Source: Dysidea avara (taxonomy: Eukaryota; Porifera; Demospongiae; Dictyoceratida; Dysideidae). Taken from it: a DNA stretch of 64,000 nt. This document shows positions 47,641-60,180 of the stretch, piece by piece. The stretch lies in NCBI RefSeq assembly GCF_963678975.1, contig NC_089272.1:46892032-46956031 (forward strand), given 5' to 3'. The stretch's first letter is position 1; each line of letters begins with the position of its first letter. The translations under genes were made by a program, and so were the position numbers. The notes under the pieces were generated by a model. It saw only the letters and a program-made list of their open reading frames with translations. It was not told where the DNA came from and did not search any database.

Positions 47641-50600
47641 ATATTCTTAGTAAAATTCCTGTACTATATATCTGATATGGCCTGCTCTACTGAGCTGGCC
47701 AGCCATGAAAGTTAAGCTCAATTTGCCCTGTGTATAGCAAATTAATATAGACTGCATCAACTTCAAATATGTATAGCCACCAATTTACCACTAGTTTAAC
47801 AACAATTGCAAGTAGCTATCTACATAATATATTATGTAGTTGTATATTAATTATATAAAAGTAATTATATAGATTGTAAATTTTTCGGTAACTATACTCT
47901 TACACAGAGTGCTTGCTAGCATACCTGTAGCTGCATAGCATGTCAACAACAAGTGAATAATAACCTTTTATTTACCCTCTCTGCAGTGTTTACCTATTAT
48001 TTTGTGTAAAAAATCAATTATGGCTTAGTTTTCTCTAGCTTACTCCTATGTAGTTAGCTATTGTTTTGGTTGGTTGTTGAAGAAGTCTACTTCCTTGGGT
48101 AGCCTTGTGTGATTTGTGACAACTCTGTATAGTTAAGTTATCAGTAGCTCCTAATACAAAGTAATGAACATGTGGCTATAATTAGGATATATAGCTGCAT
48201 GATAGTAATGGTCTGTGCTATAATTATATAGACCATTAAAATGTAGCTATTTTTCAGACACAGACCATCGACTATAGCTATTGTTACAGTTGATGGCATT
48301 TTGTTGGTCAGTTACATGTCATCATTCACATGATGGAATGTAGTGTTTTCATTCTGGTAAACTCCTTAGCACTATGTGAACAATAAGTAACATATAGCTT
48401 CCTAAACAATAAATTCTTCTGCTAAGTGAAGTTCATAACACTACTACATAAACAAAGTCCACTTACATATATGTCAAGCCTGCATACAAACATGCACTTA
48501 TGCTGTTAGTAAGTTAATTGTAATCTGAGAAGGACACTGTTGTTTGTTAACTCTATACAGTAAGATTGGTCATCAGGGAAGTGAGTTGTAGCTTGTTAGC
48601 TTCCAGGAATCTTCAAAATGGCCATCAATTACATGTATGTAAAACATACCAAAAATTAAAGCAGTATCTCAAACAATTATAACCTGTAAAAGGATGATAC
48701 ATAAGTTTAGCAAAAATCAATTGTCTCTGACCTGGTTAACTTACAAGCACATCCACTCACAGCTATTGTCAATGTGATGAAAACTAATAAGAGTCAATTA
48801 ACTGACAGTGTTTAATTCATGGATACACAGTATAGAGTGACACAGTATAGAGTGTAACTTTGTAAGTGGCTATCTTGAAGCAAGCAAACTGCATTTAAGA
48901 ACTGAATCACTCCACAGGTGGGTATTTCCTAGTTCTCATTACTTGTACATAACTACATGTAGTCTTGTTCTGTACAATATACACTGATAGTAAACTTCCT
49001 ACATAGTTGGAAGCCAAGCTATGTATAACTGTGTAGTACAATAGAGTGTGGAGTACATAATTCTGCATTTTATTAATGGTGTGCCATATTCTTTTCACTG
49101 AATACAATTATTAATTTTGACACGCTCATTTCACAAGCATGATTATGTGACAAATAATCTTTGTCTATATATAGGTTTTATTTGTTTATTAGCACAAGTG
49201 CTGAAGGTCTGCAGGACACCTGGTCCTACAGCCTGTTTATAGATGTTGTTATTGTTAAAGTGATGCCTAAGCAGTTATGAGTACATACATAGGTATATAG
49301 TAATTATTTTTATTGTGGCAATAAACTTACTGGTCATGTTCTGATAATGATACCAGTTTTTAAAGTACCTATCACTGTTTACGATAAACTAGTCCATAGC
49401 TAACCAACAACTTGTGATTTTGGTGAATGCTATTTGAGTGAGAAGATACTGTCTTCAAGGATACATTGCTGTACAAAACCCTTTAAGAACTATGTACACT
49501 GTGTGGATTAATTTGGCAATGAATCATGTTTTGGAAGTCTGATATGTCATACATACCTGTCATCAGAGTTGGTATGAATATAGTTAACAATTGCAATGAT
49601 TTCATAAACTAAGTAAATGATCACCATGTAGCTACTCGGTGTAACTAAAGTAATCTGCCACTGATACACAAGTACAATTATTTTGCTCTTAGACCAGTAA
49701 AGCTGTCACTCATTTTAGAATTTTTTTTTGTTACAGCATGAACAATCTTTTGAAGAATTCTAGGCTTTGACCTTTAGAGTAATAATTTACAGTATAAATG
49801 AATTCATTGCTACTATGAATCTTGTTTAAGGAAATAATGGTTGATATTGGCTAGGCTTGGGCTAAATATTAATTTTCCATATGAACATAAGTTTGCAGTT
49901 TTATAAATTTTGTTAGTCAGATGAGCTACTAGATGACCAATAAAGATGCCTGTGTACATTTAATGCAAATGTTTCTGATATATAAGAAAACTATTTTGAA
50001 ACTGTTTAATAAAGCAGTCATACACTTTGAATACACTGTTGAATAGTTCGTAATACTTTTGCTATAGAATATTAATAACACACATATTATCAGTACACCA
50101 ATTGTATAGTAAACATTACTAATGGTAACAGTTTCTGATGCTTGAGAGATTTGAACCAATGATGTTAAAAATGTAATCATCAACGCAGTTCAAGGGATGG
50201 AAAGTAGGAAAGTAACAATGATCCTTTATCCCTAATACTATTGCATCAGTTCTTCACAATGATTTGAAATAGAGATAGAATAATATTCCAGTGCCTTAGA
50301 TGCACCGTACATTTCTGGTACAGTTCAATCAGTGTGTCTCTATCAGTGACCTCTACTGGCTCCATAATACACTGCTAAGTGGGTCAGTCTAATGTCACTG
50401 AGTAACTGCCAGGTTGCAGCAGCTTGAAACATGCATATGAAAGTACTGGATAGTACTTGGAATTACCCAGTGAAGGAGTAAATGAGTGCTTTTTGCCACT
50501 AAACATATGAAGTAAATATACGTACCCTTACTTATTCCTAATTGTGACTGCTTAAAACTTAGAACACTTCAATCAAATGTAAGGCTTATCTCAAATGAGA

Positions 50601-51363
50601 TCTCTGGGTTAGCTAAGAAAGAAGAAATCACTTTATAATGGCAGCTGAGCTTTCTGTCTGTTTTTGTGAGAGACATTTTTGTAAGTCATTATTACCATTA
50701 GAATTTACAAGTGTGAAAAATCTATACACGTATATCAGTACAATGGGATCTTACAGTATTTGTACCAGTGACATTATGTTCTGCCAAATGGAAAAAAATC
50801 TTCTCACTTTGAACTGGCCATGAATCAAAGGTGTTGCAGGGTTGGTTCAAAAACTACATACACGAAGTAACTATTGCATTACACATGAATATTATATAAG
50901 CAGCTTTGTTTCAAAAGACAAAAAGAAAGGGACACAAATGTAAGTAAGAATAAAGTCAATCAAATTTATAGTTTATAATGCACATTAAAATTTTCTTTTT
51001 TTCTAGGCTGTACATTAAAAGACAACAAGCTAGCCGCTAGCACAACCATTGTTGAGTTACACTTGTTCAATGCATTAGTTAGTGGGATACTCAGTTAGTC
51101 AGTCAATCACAATTTTTAAAGTTTTTTACTGCAACAACTAATGCAAAGAATTGTGTATCAATATAAATGTTAAACGGCCCAAGCCTTTGTGATCCTTACT
51201 TTTATATGCTATATATACTTAATGCCACAGCTTTTATCTGTCCACACAAAAATAGCACCCTAACAAATATTTTTGTGCAGAACAATTAACATTAAGTGAT
51301 TAAACAATGCTTGGTGTTAATTAATGATTAATTTATTTACAGCAATTATGTAATTATTTTTTA
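47641..51363. other. AT-rich DNA; one SINE tail at 49188-49245, no supported gene
   Basis: The only recognised feature is a reverse-strand SINE 3' end (inverse of CAGACCTTCAGCACTTGTGC) at about 49188-49245. Short frames elsewhere lack support. The 61-codon frame at 50638 has no acceptable splice or domain evidence. Confidence 0.45.
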
Positions 51364-51376
51364 GGAGAGTAGAAAT

Positions 51377-51503
51377 ATGTTGATATCTTTATGGATACCA
51401 CTAACAATTATTATTGGAGTTAGTTTTCAAGAAATTTTATGCATAGGAACAGATGAGTTGAAGAACTGCTTATCAAATGCAAAGGAAATTTTCCGCTGTG
51501 AAG
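51377..51503 (+). CDS. Candidate signal-peptide exon
   Basis: After an acceptor (TTTTTTAG at about 51363), ATG at 51377 opens MLISLWIPLTIIIGVSFQE, a hydrophobic segment typical of a secretion signal. It continues to FRCEG with a phase-1 donor (GAAG|GTCAGT). Phase 1 matches the FN3 exons from 56561 onward, so this may be exon 1 of that gene. The 5-kb gap between is filled by repeats, so the link is inference. Confidence 0.45.
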
Positions 51504-51716
51504 GTCAGTTGCATGATGAATTGTGCATACATGCCTTGTATACTGTACAATGTATCTAACGGGTGCAACCTGCAAAGCTGCCAAAAGAACTTGGAGCTTT
51601 GAGCAAAAATGAGAAGAAATTACATAAATAAAAGCTACTATGTAGCTTAATTCCCAACCAAAGCTATTACATGTACTAAAATGGACAGTCTAGTAGTTGT
51701 GAATGAGTAGTGTGGT

Positions 51717-52545
51717 GTGGTTTGTAATGTAAAACAACAAAAAATGACAGAAATGTTAGCCAGATTAATCAAGACACACGGTAGTGTGTCGTGCGGCCCA
51801 AGAATCCGGCGTGCCACCCGTGAGTATATTAACAGGAAGAAAACGCAATTTTCACACCTATGTAGTTCTGTGATCCCTTATCCGATTGGAACCAAATGTG
51901 CTAGAGAGGTGCCAGCCAGTAAGGGGAGTCTACACACCAAATTTGAAGAAAATCGCTCCAGCCATTTCCGAGATACGAGCGAACAAAATTTCGTTTTAAT
52001 TTCTTCGTTTTTTTCTTCTACTTCTTCATTTCGCACACTTCGCAAAATCCGCCATAAAACACGAATGCGTGCTCGGATCGGGCTGAAATTTGGCACACGT
52101 AAAGGGCTCATTAAGGCGGATCTGTGTACCAACTTTAGTAGGAATCCGATGAACATTCACGGAGTTATGACCGATTATTTGCGTAAAATAAGGTCGAAGG
52201 TCTGTCACGCCTACAGGATAAACTCCTTTGAGGAATCAGTTGAAAATCGATATGTAGATGGAGCAACCATCGTAGGAGTGCCTTTTTGTGGTTTGAAAGG
52301 AATCGGGATAACGACCACGGAGATATGACACAAAACCCGACCTGTGTCAAAATTACGCAATCGATTTTTATGAATAAAAAACTATTAGTTTTCGTGTCTA
52401 CCAGGCAAACCGCTTAGAGCAATGAGCTGAAAATCAGTATGTAGCTGGAATAATCATCATAGAAAGTCCTTGCAGTAGTACAGAAGAATCGGATTACAAA
52501 CCACTGAGTTATGATTCGAAAGGCAACTACGTGTAGCAAATGCGA
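51717..52545 (+). repeat. Non-satellite part of the composite repeat, with a 203-codon frame
   Basis: The sequence is GC-richer than its surroundings and open for 203 codons (51717-52328). It has no recognised domain. It contains phrases typical of dispersed repeats (AATTTGAAGAAAATCGCTCC, CGAGATACGAG). It leads directly into GATCGAGATACTCTAATAGAAC and then the 31-bp satellite. Probably a mobile-element body; coding status is unresolved. Confidence 0.4.
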
Positions 52546-52639
52546 GATCGAGATACTCTAATAGAACAGTCACCCTAATAAAGCATTCAGCTGCATTTAT
52601 AATTTACTCAATTATATTACATTGCAAATTATTCTGTAG

Positions 52640-54660
52640 GGAATTCAGTTACAAACAAGTCACCCTGTAGTCAGATCAGCCAGAAGAAGGTGCCTAATAG
52701 AGAGTTCAGCTACAAAGAAACCATCATGTAGAGAGTTCAGCTCAAACAAATTGCCCTGTAGAGAGATCAGCTAGAAGAAGTTACCTTGTAGAGAGTTCAG
52801 TTACAAAGAAACAATCATGCAAAGTGCTCAGCTACAAACAAATCACCCAGTAGAAAGTTCCGCTATGAACAGATCACACTGTAGAGAGTTCAGTTAGAAG
52901 CAAGTCATGTTGTAGAGAGATCAGCTAGAAGAAGTAACCTTGTAGAGAGTTCAGCTACAAAGAAACCACCATGTAAGAGAGTTCAGCTGCAAACAAATCA
53001 CCTGTAGAGAGTTCAGCAGGAACAAGTCACCCTGTACAGAGATCAGCTAGAAACAAGTCACCCTGTAGAGAATTCAGCTACAAACAAATCACCCTGTAGA
53101 AAGATCAGGTAGAAGAAGTTACCTTGTAGAGAGTTCAGCTGCAAACAAATCCCCTGTAGAGAGTTCAGCTAGAAACAAGTCACCCTGTAGAGAGATCAGC
53201 TAGAAACAAGTCACCCTGTAGAGAATTCAGCTAGAAGAAGTCGCATTGTAGAGAGTTCAGCTACAAAGAAACTACCATGTTGAGAGTTCAGCTGCAAACA
53301 AATCACCCTGTAGAGAACTCAGCTACAAACAAATCGCCCTGTAGAAAGATTAGCTAGAAGAAGTTACCTTGTAGGGAGTTCAGCTACGAACAGATCACCC
53401 TGTAGAAAGTTCAGCTACAAAGAAATCATCCTGTCGAGAGTTCAGCTATGCAAAGATCACCCTGTAGAGAGTTCAGCTAGAAGAAGTCACCTTTTAGAGA
53501 GTTCAGCTACAAAGCAACTACCATGTAGAGAGTTCAGCTACAAAAAAAATCAATCACTCTGTAGAGAGTTCAGCTAGAAGAAGTCACCTTGTAGAGAGTT
53601 CAGCTGCAAACAAATCACCTGTAGAGAGTTCAGCTAGAAACAAGTCACCCTGTAGAGAGATCAGCTAGAAAACAAGTCACCTTGTAGAGAGTTCAGCTAG
53701 AAGAAGTCACATTGTAGAGAATTCAGCTACAAAGAAACTATCATGTAGAGAGTTCAGCTGCAAACAAATCACCCTGTAGAAAGTTCAGCTATGAACAGAT
53801 CACCCTGCAGAGAGATCAGCTAGAAACAAGTCACCCTGTAGAGAGTTCAGCTATGAACAGATCACCCTGTTGAGAGTTCAGTTAGAAACAAGTCATCCTG
53901 TAGAGAGATCACCTAGAAGTATCACCTTGTAGAGAGTTCAGCTACAAACAAATCACCTGTAGGGGATTTCAGCTACAAACAAATCACCCTGTAGAGAGTT
54001 CAGCTACAAAGAAATCATCATGTAGAGAGTTCAGCTGCAAACAAATCACCCAGTAGAAAAATCAGCTATGAACAGATCACCCTGTTGAGAGTTCAGTTAG
54101 AAACAAGTCATCCTGTAGAGAGATCACCTAGAAGTATCACCTTGTACAGAGTTCAGCTACAAACAAATCACCTGTAGGGATTTCAGCTACAAACAAATCA
54201 CCCTGTAGAGAGTTCAGCTACAAAGAAATCATCATGTAGAGAGTTCAGCTACAAACAAATCATCCTGTAGAGAGTACAGCTATGAAAAGATTACCCTGTA
54301 GAGAGTTCAGCTATAAGAAGTCACCTTTTAGAGAGTTCAGCTACAAAGCAACCACCATGTAGAGAGTTCAGCTGCAAACAAATCACCCTGTAGAGAATTC
54401 AGCTACTGTAGAGAGACCAGCTAGAAACAAATCACCCTGTAGACAGATCAGCTAGAAGAAGTTGCCTTGTAGAGAGTTCAGCTGCAAACAAATCACCCTG
54501 TAGAGAATTCAACTACAAACAGATAACCCTGCAGAGAGTTCAGCTAGAGTCAAGTCACCCTGTAGAGAGAATCCAGTAAAGAGTTCATCTACGTACAAGC
54601 ATATCACCCTGTAGAGAGTTCAGCTACATTTCAAGTCACCCAGTAGAGAGATCGGCTGCA
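52640..54660 (+). repeat. Large 31-bp satellite array
   Basis: About 65 tandem units, each beginning TGTAGAGAGTTCAGCTACAA and ending AATCACCC, with variants (GAGATCAGCTAGAAG, CATGTAGAG). Higher-order blocks repeat (53850-54050 versus 54060-54240). The left flank (52546-52640) and right flank (54800-55100) are shared, in inverse orientation, with the array at 62860-63620. Confidence 0.95.
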
Positions 54661-54819
54661 AATTATCCTGTGGGGATTAATTGACATGTAATAAATATAT
54701 GCAAGAGTTCATAATATAATGAACTCTTGATATATGCATTATATATATAATGTGTACATTAACTGATAAAATCAGAAAGTATTTATAAAATCTGCTTCAT
54801 CTTTTTCTGTTTCCTGTGG

Positions 54820-55100
54820 TAAAGAAAAATATATAGGTTAAAAAGCCCCAAAGCTGCAGGCCATAGGCCGGCTTTGGAGTATACAAATACAAAAAGAAGT
54901 GAAATCTAATCAAAAACAACCAAGCTGTAAAAAATCGGCACTAAATTCACCTGAATTGTCGTTATTAAAATTTTTACCATTAACCTACCATCACAGCCAT
55001 TTCTTGGCCGCCACCTTGGATTTCACATCTTTTTTCACCATAGCCTTTTCAAGGGCCGCACTCCTTTTTTTACAGCTTGGCTGTTTTTGATTAGATTATA
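54820..55100. mobile_element. Foldback head of the satellite-bearing family (copy 2)
   Basis: It contains GCCCCAAAGCTGCAGGCC, AAACAACCAAGCTGTAAAAA, CCACCTTGGATTTCACATC and ACAGCTTGGCTGTTTTTGA, the same order as at 62530-62820. One arm is shortened. The 63-codon frame here is repeat-derived. Confidence 0.75.
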
Positions 55101-55384
55101 ATACATGCTTCATTTTAAACTTGAATAATGTTGATACATGTAAAAATTTGCATGTGAATATCTCACTTGCACATCACAAAGTGTATTAGTGAGATAAAGC
55201 AAGAATCAAACCCACTACTGTAGTTAATGGTTAATGCTCAAGTTGTTTGTCTGTAGTACTGACCAGTATATAGAGTAGTGTAATTTTCCTCTGTATTTAT
55301 TATTGTATTCAATGTGCCATAGAGAATGTACGTAGGAATTATACACATACAAGTTGAAGGATAAATTAGGAATAAAGTTGGATT
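55101..55384. other. No supported gene
   Basis: Nothing was recognised. Confidence 0.4.
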
Positions 55385-55545
55385 AGGGATCTAAAAGTTA
55401 AAGAAAAGTAGTGAAACAAGAGAAGTTATACCTACAGTGTACATACACTGGGGACATTTAATCCCTATGTAAGTCCTGCAAGTATGTAAATAGGATACTC
55501 CCTCTTGTTTCATTACTTTTAATACTGTATATTCCCTTTTCACTA
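55385..55545. mobile_element. Foldback MITE related to 24886-25060
   Basis: GTTGGATTAGGGATCTAAAA at the left and CTACTTTTTTGATCCCTTAT at the right are inverse-like. The centre holds GGGGACATTTAATCCCTAT, as in the other copy. Confidence 0.5.
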
Positions 55546-55917
55546 CTTTTTTGATCCCTTATTGTAATTATTACTAAAAAGCAAAGTGCCATTTCACTTC
55601 ATTTTCATCTATGTTCAGCCCACTACACAGCATTACAAACAAAGAGCAGTACAAAAAGATCTCTTCAATCAGTCCAGCCACTACAGAAATAATGGATGAT
55701 TTTCATTCAAGGAAAATCAGTATAATATATGCGGATTATGTGCTGCTGTGAATTGACACCTTGCAATGTCAGAGAACACAAAGAAGGACAATGGAAAGTC
55801 CATGATGCACGCATTGTGCATACTGCAGTATGCCAAAAGGCATCAGTCAGAGCAAAGTGACATCTAACAGTTAACAAATCAAGCCCATAGCCTTAGAGGT
55901 TGTCGAGTTATGCCACA

Positions 55918-56021
<104 letters not shown>

Positions 56022-56039
56022 CACAACAATTTCCAAGTA

Positions 56040-56325
56040 TACAGTATATCCTTCATGACCCTCCAACAGCCTACATATCTTAGTCCACTGAGATGCAAAG
56101 GATAGTAGTACAACAATTAAGGTACCTACAGTATAACAGGTTTTCCAGAAGACGATATAATATAGCCATTTTCACCTATCAAATGTATAGTTACATATCA
56201 GTAGATAATTGTAAGACAACGTCCTGAATTTTTAAGTGCAAGTAGACAAAGAAAAGCAAAGAAAAGTGCATTTTGTCTCTAAACTCTAATACAGATAGCA
56301 AAATATTATTGATAACATTACTGGG
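56040..56325 (+). repeat. Dispersed 285-bp repeat, copy 1
   Basis: It matches 61096-61380 in direct orientation (CTTAGTCCACTGAGATGCAA, TTTTCCAGAAGAC, AAAAGTGCATTTTGTCTCTA) and partly 62345-62498 in inverse orientation. Confidence 0.8.
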
Positions 56326-56560
56326 AAGCATACAACTTTTAAGATTTTATTAAACTTAGCTACACATTCGAGCACTAAAAATTTATGCATAAGTAGTGTG
56401 CATGAAAAGTTATTCTAAGATACATGTACATATAATGTCTGAGTTTTATGAGTGACTTATGAATAATAGGGTAAAGATATGTACAGTATAAGTTATTGTT
56501 TTACTGCTCATCAACTGTATGTAGTATACTGAAGACTAACATTTTACATTTTGCATATAG

Positions 56561-56839
56561 CACCCAACCCACCTCAGAATATTTCAGCTTCAGCAGTCAA
56601 TTCTACTACAGCAGAGATCACCTGGAATCCACCCAGTATCACTAATGGGATCTTATGCTATTACACTGTAGTGTATGGTAGTGATGATGACATGGAGATG
56701 ATGAAAGTGAACTCTAGTGATGTGACTGTGTTGGTGTCAGGACTGAATCCCTTCACTAATTATACATTTTATGTGTTAGCAGTTACTGTAGCACCAAGTG
56801 AAGCTAGTAATAATATTACTGTATTGACTAATGAGACAG
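56561..56839 (+). CDS. Fibronectin III domain exon 1
   Basis: A 279-bp exon, phase 1 at both ends (ATATAG acceptor, ACAG|GTAGGT donor). It encodes one FN3 module: APNPPQNISAS, the core tryptophan in AEITWNPPS, the tyrosine in LNPFTNYTFYVLAVT, and several N-glycosylation sequons. The protein is expected to be extracellular (adhesion or receptor). It is nearly identical to the exon at 57829, showing a recent segmental duplication together with the intron. Confidence 0.9.
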
Positions 56840-57552
56840 GTAGGTGGAATTCCTGCCTACAGTACGCCCTGTATTTTGTTTGTTCATAATTGTACAGTAT
56901 GGTAGGACCATATAATAGAAATTGTCGAGGTTTGTGGTTTTACTCAATAGCATCACCCAAACATAACAGTTTGGCAGTATTGATTAAGCATAACTAAGCC
57001 CACAAATGTCTTCAGAGTGACCCAAATCCTTCCAGCAACTTTTTATTAACTGAATTTTCTACTTACTGCTTAACTAACTGGCCTTCAGCCACTATGGATA
57101 AGGGCTTGAGTTTCTTTACTGTTTGAGATCTCTTTTAGCTTGTGACATGCTAACTGCAGCAGCTAAAATATATTCATCATGGACTTACCTTTGTGTTCCT
57201 TTGTGTCCTATTTTTTTCTCTACTACCACATAAGTGTTGATTTGCAGTGGTAATGTATCACAGCATCAGCACTTTTACTTCTGTAGTGTGACTGGATTGA
57301 TTGTACAGACACTTCACTTTGTTTGTAATGCTGTATAATGTGTGGAATATAACTGATACAAAACAGAGCGACTTCTTCATGTTTATGTAATTGATAGGCA
57401 AGGTGATTTTATTAAGCTTAGCTACACATTCGAACACTAAAAATTTTTACATAATTATTATGTGGCATACATGAAAAGTTATTTTAAGATACGTACATGT
57501 ATGTATAATGGCTGAGTTTTATGGGCGACTTATTAATATTAGGGTAAAGATA

Positions 57553-57745
57553 CCATAATTCGCTTTTATTTCATGCAAAAAAAGTTCATGATTAAAATTT
57601 TCATGTAAAAAATACTTTCGTATGATTTATGTGAATGATTGCTCTATTAGAGTAGTTTGATCTTGTATAAAAAATTCGTGCATGAAATTTTCATACAAAT
57701 TTTGCATACGAAAATTATTTTACAATGAAAAAAAGCAGATTATGG
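57553..57745. mobile_element. 193-bp MITE with TA duplication, inserted after exon duplication
   Basis: CCATAATTCGCTTTT at the left and AAAAGCAGATTATGG at the right form TIRs and are flanked by TA. The paralogous intron copy at about 56470 (GGTAAAGATATGTACAG) lacks it, giving the empty site. It contains CTCTATTAGAG at 57642. Confidence 0.85.
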
Positions 57746-57828
57746 TATGAATAGTATAAGTTATTGTTTTACTGCTCATCAACTGTATGTAGTATACTGA
57801 AAACTAACATTTAACATTTTTCATATAG

Positions 57829-58107
57829 CACCCAACCCACCTCAGAATATTTCAGCTTCAGCAGTCAATTCTACTACAGCAGAGATCACCTGGGATCCAC
57901 CCAGTATCACTAATGGGATCTTACGCTATTACACTGTAGTGTATGGTAGTGATGATGACATGGAGATGATGAAAGTGAACTCTAGTGATGTGACTGTGTT
58001 GGTGTCAGGACTGAATCCCTTTACTAATTATACATTTTATGTGTTAGCAGTTACTGTAGCACCAAGTGGAGCTAGTAATAATGTTACTGTGTTGACTAAT
58101 GAGACAG
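57829..58107 (+). CDS. Fibronectin III domain exon 2 (duplicate of exon 1)
   Basis: Same length, phase and borders as the exon at 56561. It differs by a handful of substitutions (ITWDPPS, GILRYY, SGASNNVT). The flanking intron sequence is also duplicated from about 56340 to 57410 and from 57410 to 58680. It encodes a complete FN3 module, so the protein has two nearly identical modules in a row. Confidence 0.9.
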
Positions 58108-58956
58108 GTAGGTGGAATTCCTGCCTAAAGTACACTCTGTCTGTATTTTTGTTTGTTTCATATTTATACAGTATGGTAGGACTGTATAGTAGAAATTGTC
58201 GAGGTTTGTGGTTTTACTCAATAGTATAACCCAATCATAACAGTTTGGCAGTATTGATTAAGTATAACTAAGCCCACAAATGTCTTTGGAGTGACCCAAA
58301 TCCTTCCAGCAACTGTTTGTATTGACTGAATTTCCTACTTACTGCTTAACTAACTGGCCTTCACCACTATGGATAAGGGCTTGATTCTTTACTGTTTGAG
58401 ATCTATTTTAGCTTGCGATATGCTAACTGCAGCAACTAAAATGTATTCATCATGGACTTACCTTTGTATTCCTTTGTGTCCCATTTTTCTCAGCTGATTT
58501 GCTGTGGTAACGTATCACAGCATCAGCACTTTTACTTCTGTAGTGTGACTGGATTGATTGTACAGACACTTCACTTTGTTTGTAATGCTGTATAATGTGT
58601 GGAATATAGCTGATACAAAACAGAGCGACTTCTTCATGCTTAATAAGTAATTGATAGGAAGGGTGATTGCTCAGTCACACAATTGATTTTTATATTAATT
58701 ATATCTGTTTCTTTTGATGATGGTTTATCAGTATTGAATTGTGTTTTTTGAGTGTAAGGAAATAAGTACAGAGTTTGTACAGTTTGAAATTGTCCATCAA
58801 CACTGAACAAACCAGATAATTTTTGAACAGGCTATGTGCATAAAAGTTGAGAATTGCTGGAAAGAAAAAATACTGTAGGTATTGAAAAAGATATAGACTT
58901 ATCCTGATTGTGTAAAATATAAATTTCCTATCATTTAATCTTGCTATCATGTACAG

Positions 58957-59244
58957 CTCCTGGTCCACCTATCAACATTACTGTATCCTCTATTAATGCC
59001 ACTGCTGTTGATGTGACATGGGAAAAACCTGCTATACATAATGGAATCATTCGAAGATATACAATTATGATTTTATTTGGTTTAGATGAAGTTGTACAGA
59101 TTTTTACCATTAACCACACTGAGAATTTAGTATTAACTACTACTATCTATGGACTGACTCCTAATGCAAATTATACAGTTAATATCAGTGCTGTCACTGT
59201 CGAACCAGGAGATGCTGCATCATTGTCATTCATTACTCCATCAT
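58957..59244 (+). CDS. Fibronectin III domain exon 3
   Basis: A 288-bp exon with phase 1 ends (GTACAG acceptor, TCAT|GTAAGT donor). It encodes APGPPINITVSS, VDVTWEKPAIHNGIIRRYTI and LTPNANYTVNISAVT, the usual FN3 core Trp and Tyr. It is divergent from exons 1 and 2, so it represents an older module. Confidence 0.88.
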
Positions 59245-59292
59245 GTAAGTGTGTTATTCTGTTGATGCATTTCAATGTACTATTTTGATTAG

Positions 59293-59565
59293 TACCATCA
59301 CTACCATTGAATGTGACTGTTACTACCGGTGGAATGTTACGAACACTTGTTGTAGACTGGAAATCACCTAGTAATCCAGGGGGGATTATAACAACATACA
59401 TGGTGACCTATAACAATGCTACAGTTGATACTAAAAATAATAAAACAATGTATAACATCACGGATTTAGAGGCCTTCAATAATTACACTATTAGTGTGAC
59501 GGCATGTACTGATAATGGTTGTGGTAACCAAGCTGATGTTGTGATTGGAACCACAGCAGAGGAAG
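59293..59565 (+). CDS. Fibronectin III domain exon 4
   Basis: A 273-bp exon with phase 1 ends, only 48 bp after exon 3 (one of the shortest introns in the window). It encodes LPLNVTVTTGG, VVDWKSPSNPGGIITTYMV and LEAFNNYTISVTACTDNGCG. The A-C-T-x-N-G-C-G end is common in FN3 modules of cell-surface receptors. The donor GAAG|GTAAAG implies further exons, which were not found before 64000. Confidence 0.88.
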
Positions 59566-59619
59566 GTAAAGTAGCTTTGTGTATTTACATAAAATATACA
59601 TCAGTAATCTGATTAGACT

Positions 59620-60172
59620 TTTTGTTGCATCAATAATCGGTTCAATAATTGTTATCGGGCCGATATTGGCTACTAACTGATTACTCGGTTTTGATTAAAT
59701 CAAAGCCAATGTTAATCTCCACTGTGCTGTGTAGTATAATGATGTGGGGAGGCTAGACATAAGTTATTTGGCATTTTAATTCAGTTATGTGTTGATGTTT
59801 TAGCAGTGACTACAAGCCATGCCCATAATAAACTGTCAGATATTAGGCCATGTCCAACAGTAAACTGAGGTTTTAGGTTTCTATGTAGTACCAGCCAGCC
59901 ACTTGTCTCAACTGTATAGCAGTAGTAAAATGTACTGTTTACCATGAGTAACTTTTACTTGTGGTATATATCTAACTAACATTTTCGCCTAGAATGAGCT
60001 GTATATCAATGGTTATGTCACTAATATGAGTCATTTAATAATGATGAGGTTGAGTGTTAGTGTTATTAGTGTATATTAGATCAGTTATCGGTATCGGCTA
60101 ATTCTGTTGTTTAATATCAGTTATCGGAATAATCGAAAAATTTGGATATCAGTGCAAGACTAATTAGACTAA
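59620..60172. mobile_element. 553-bp hAT-like MITE with 8-bp TSD
   Basis: Flanked by ATTAGACT (59612-59619 and 60173-60180). The subtermini carry ATCGG/CCGATA repeats as in the elements at 15556 and 16985. The ends are only loosely inverted (GTTGCATCAATAATC versus TTGCACTGATATCC). Confidence 0.7.
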
Positions 60173-60180
60173 TTGGGTGA

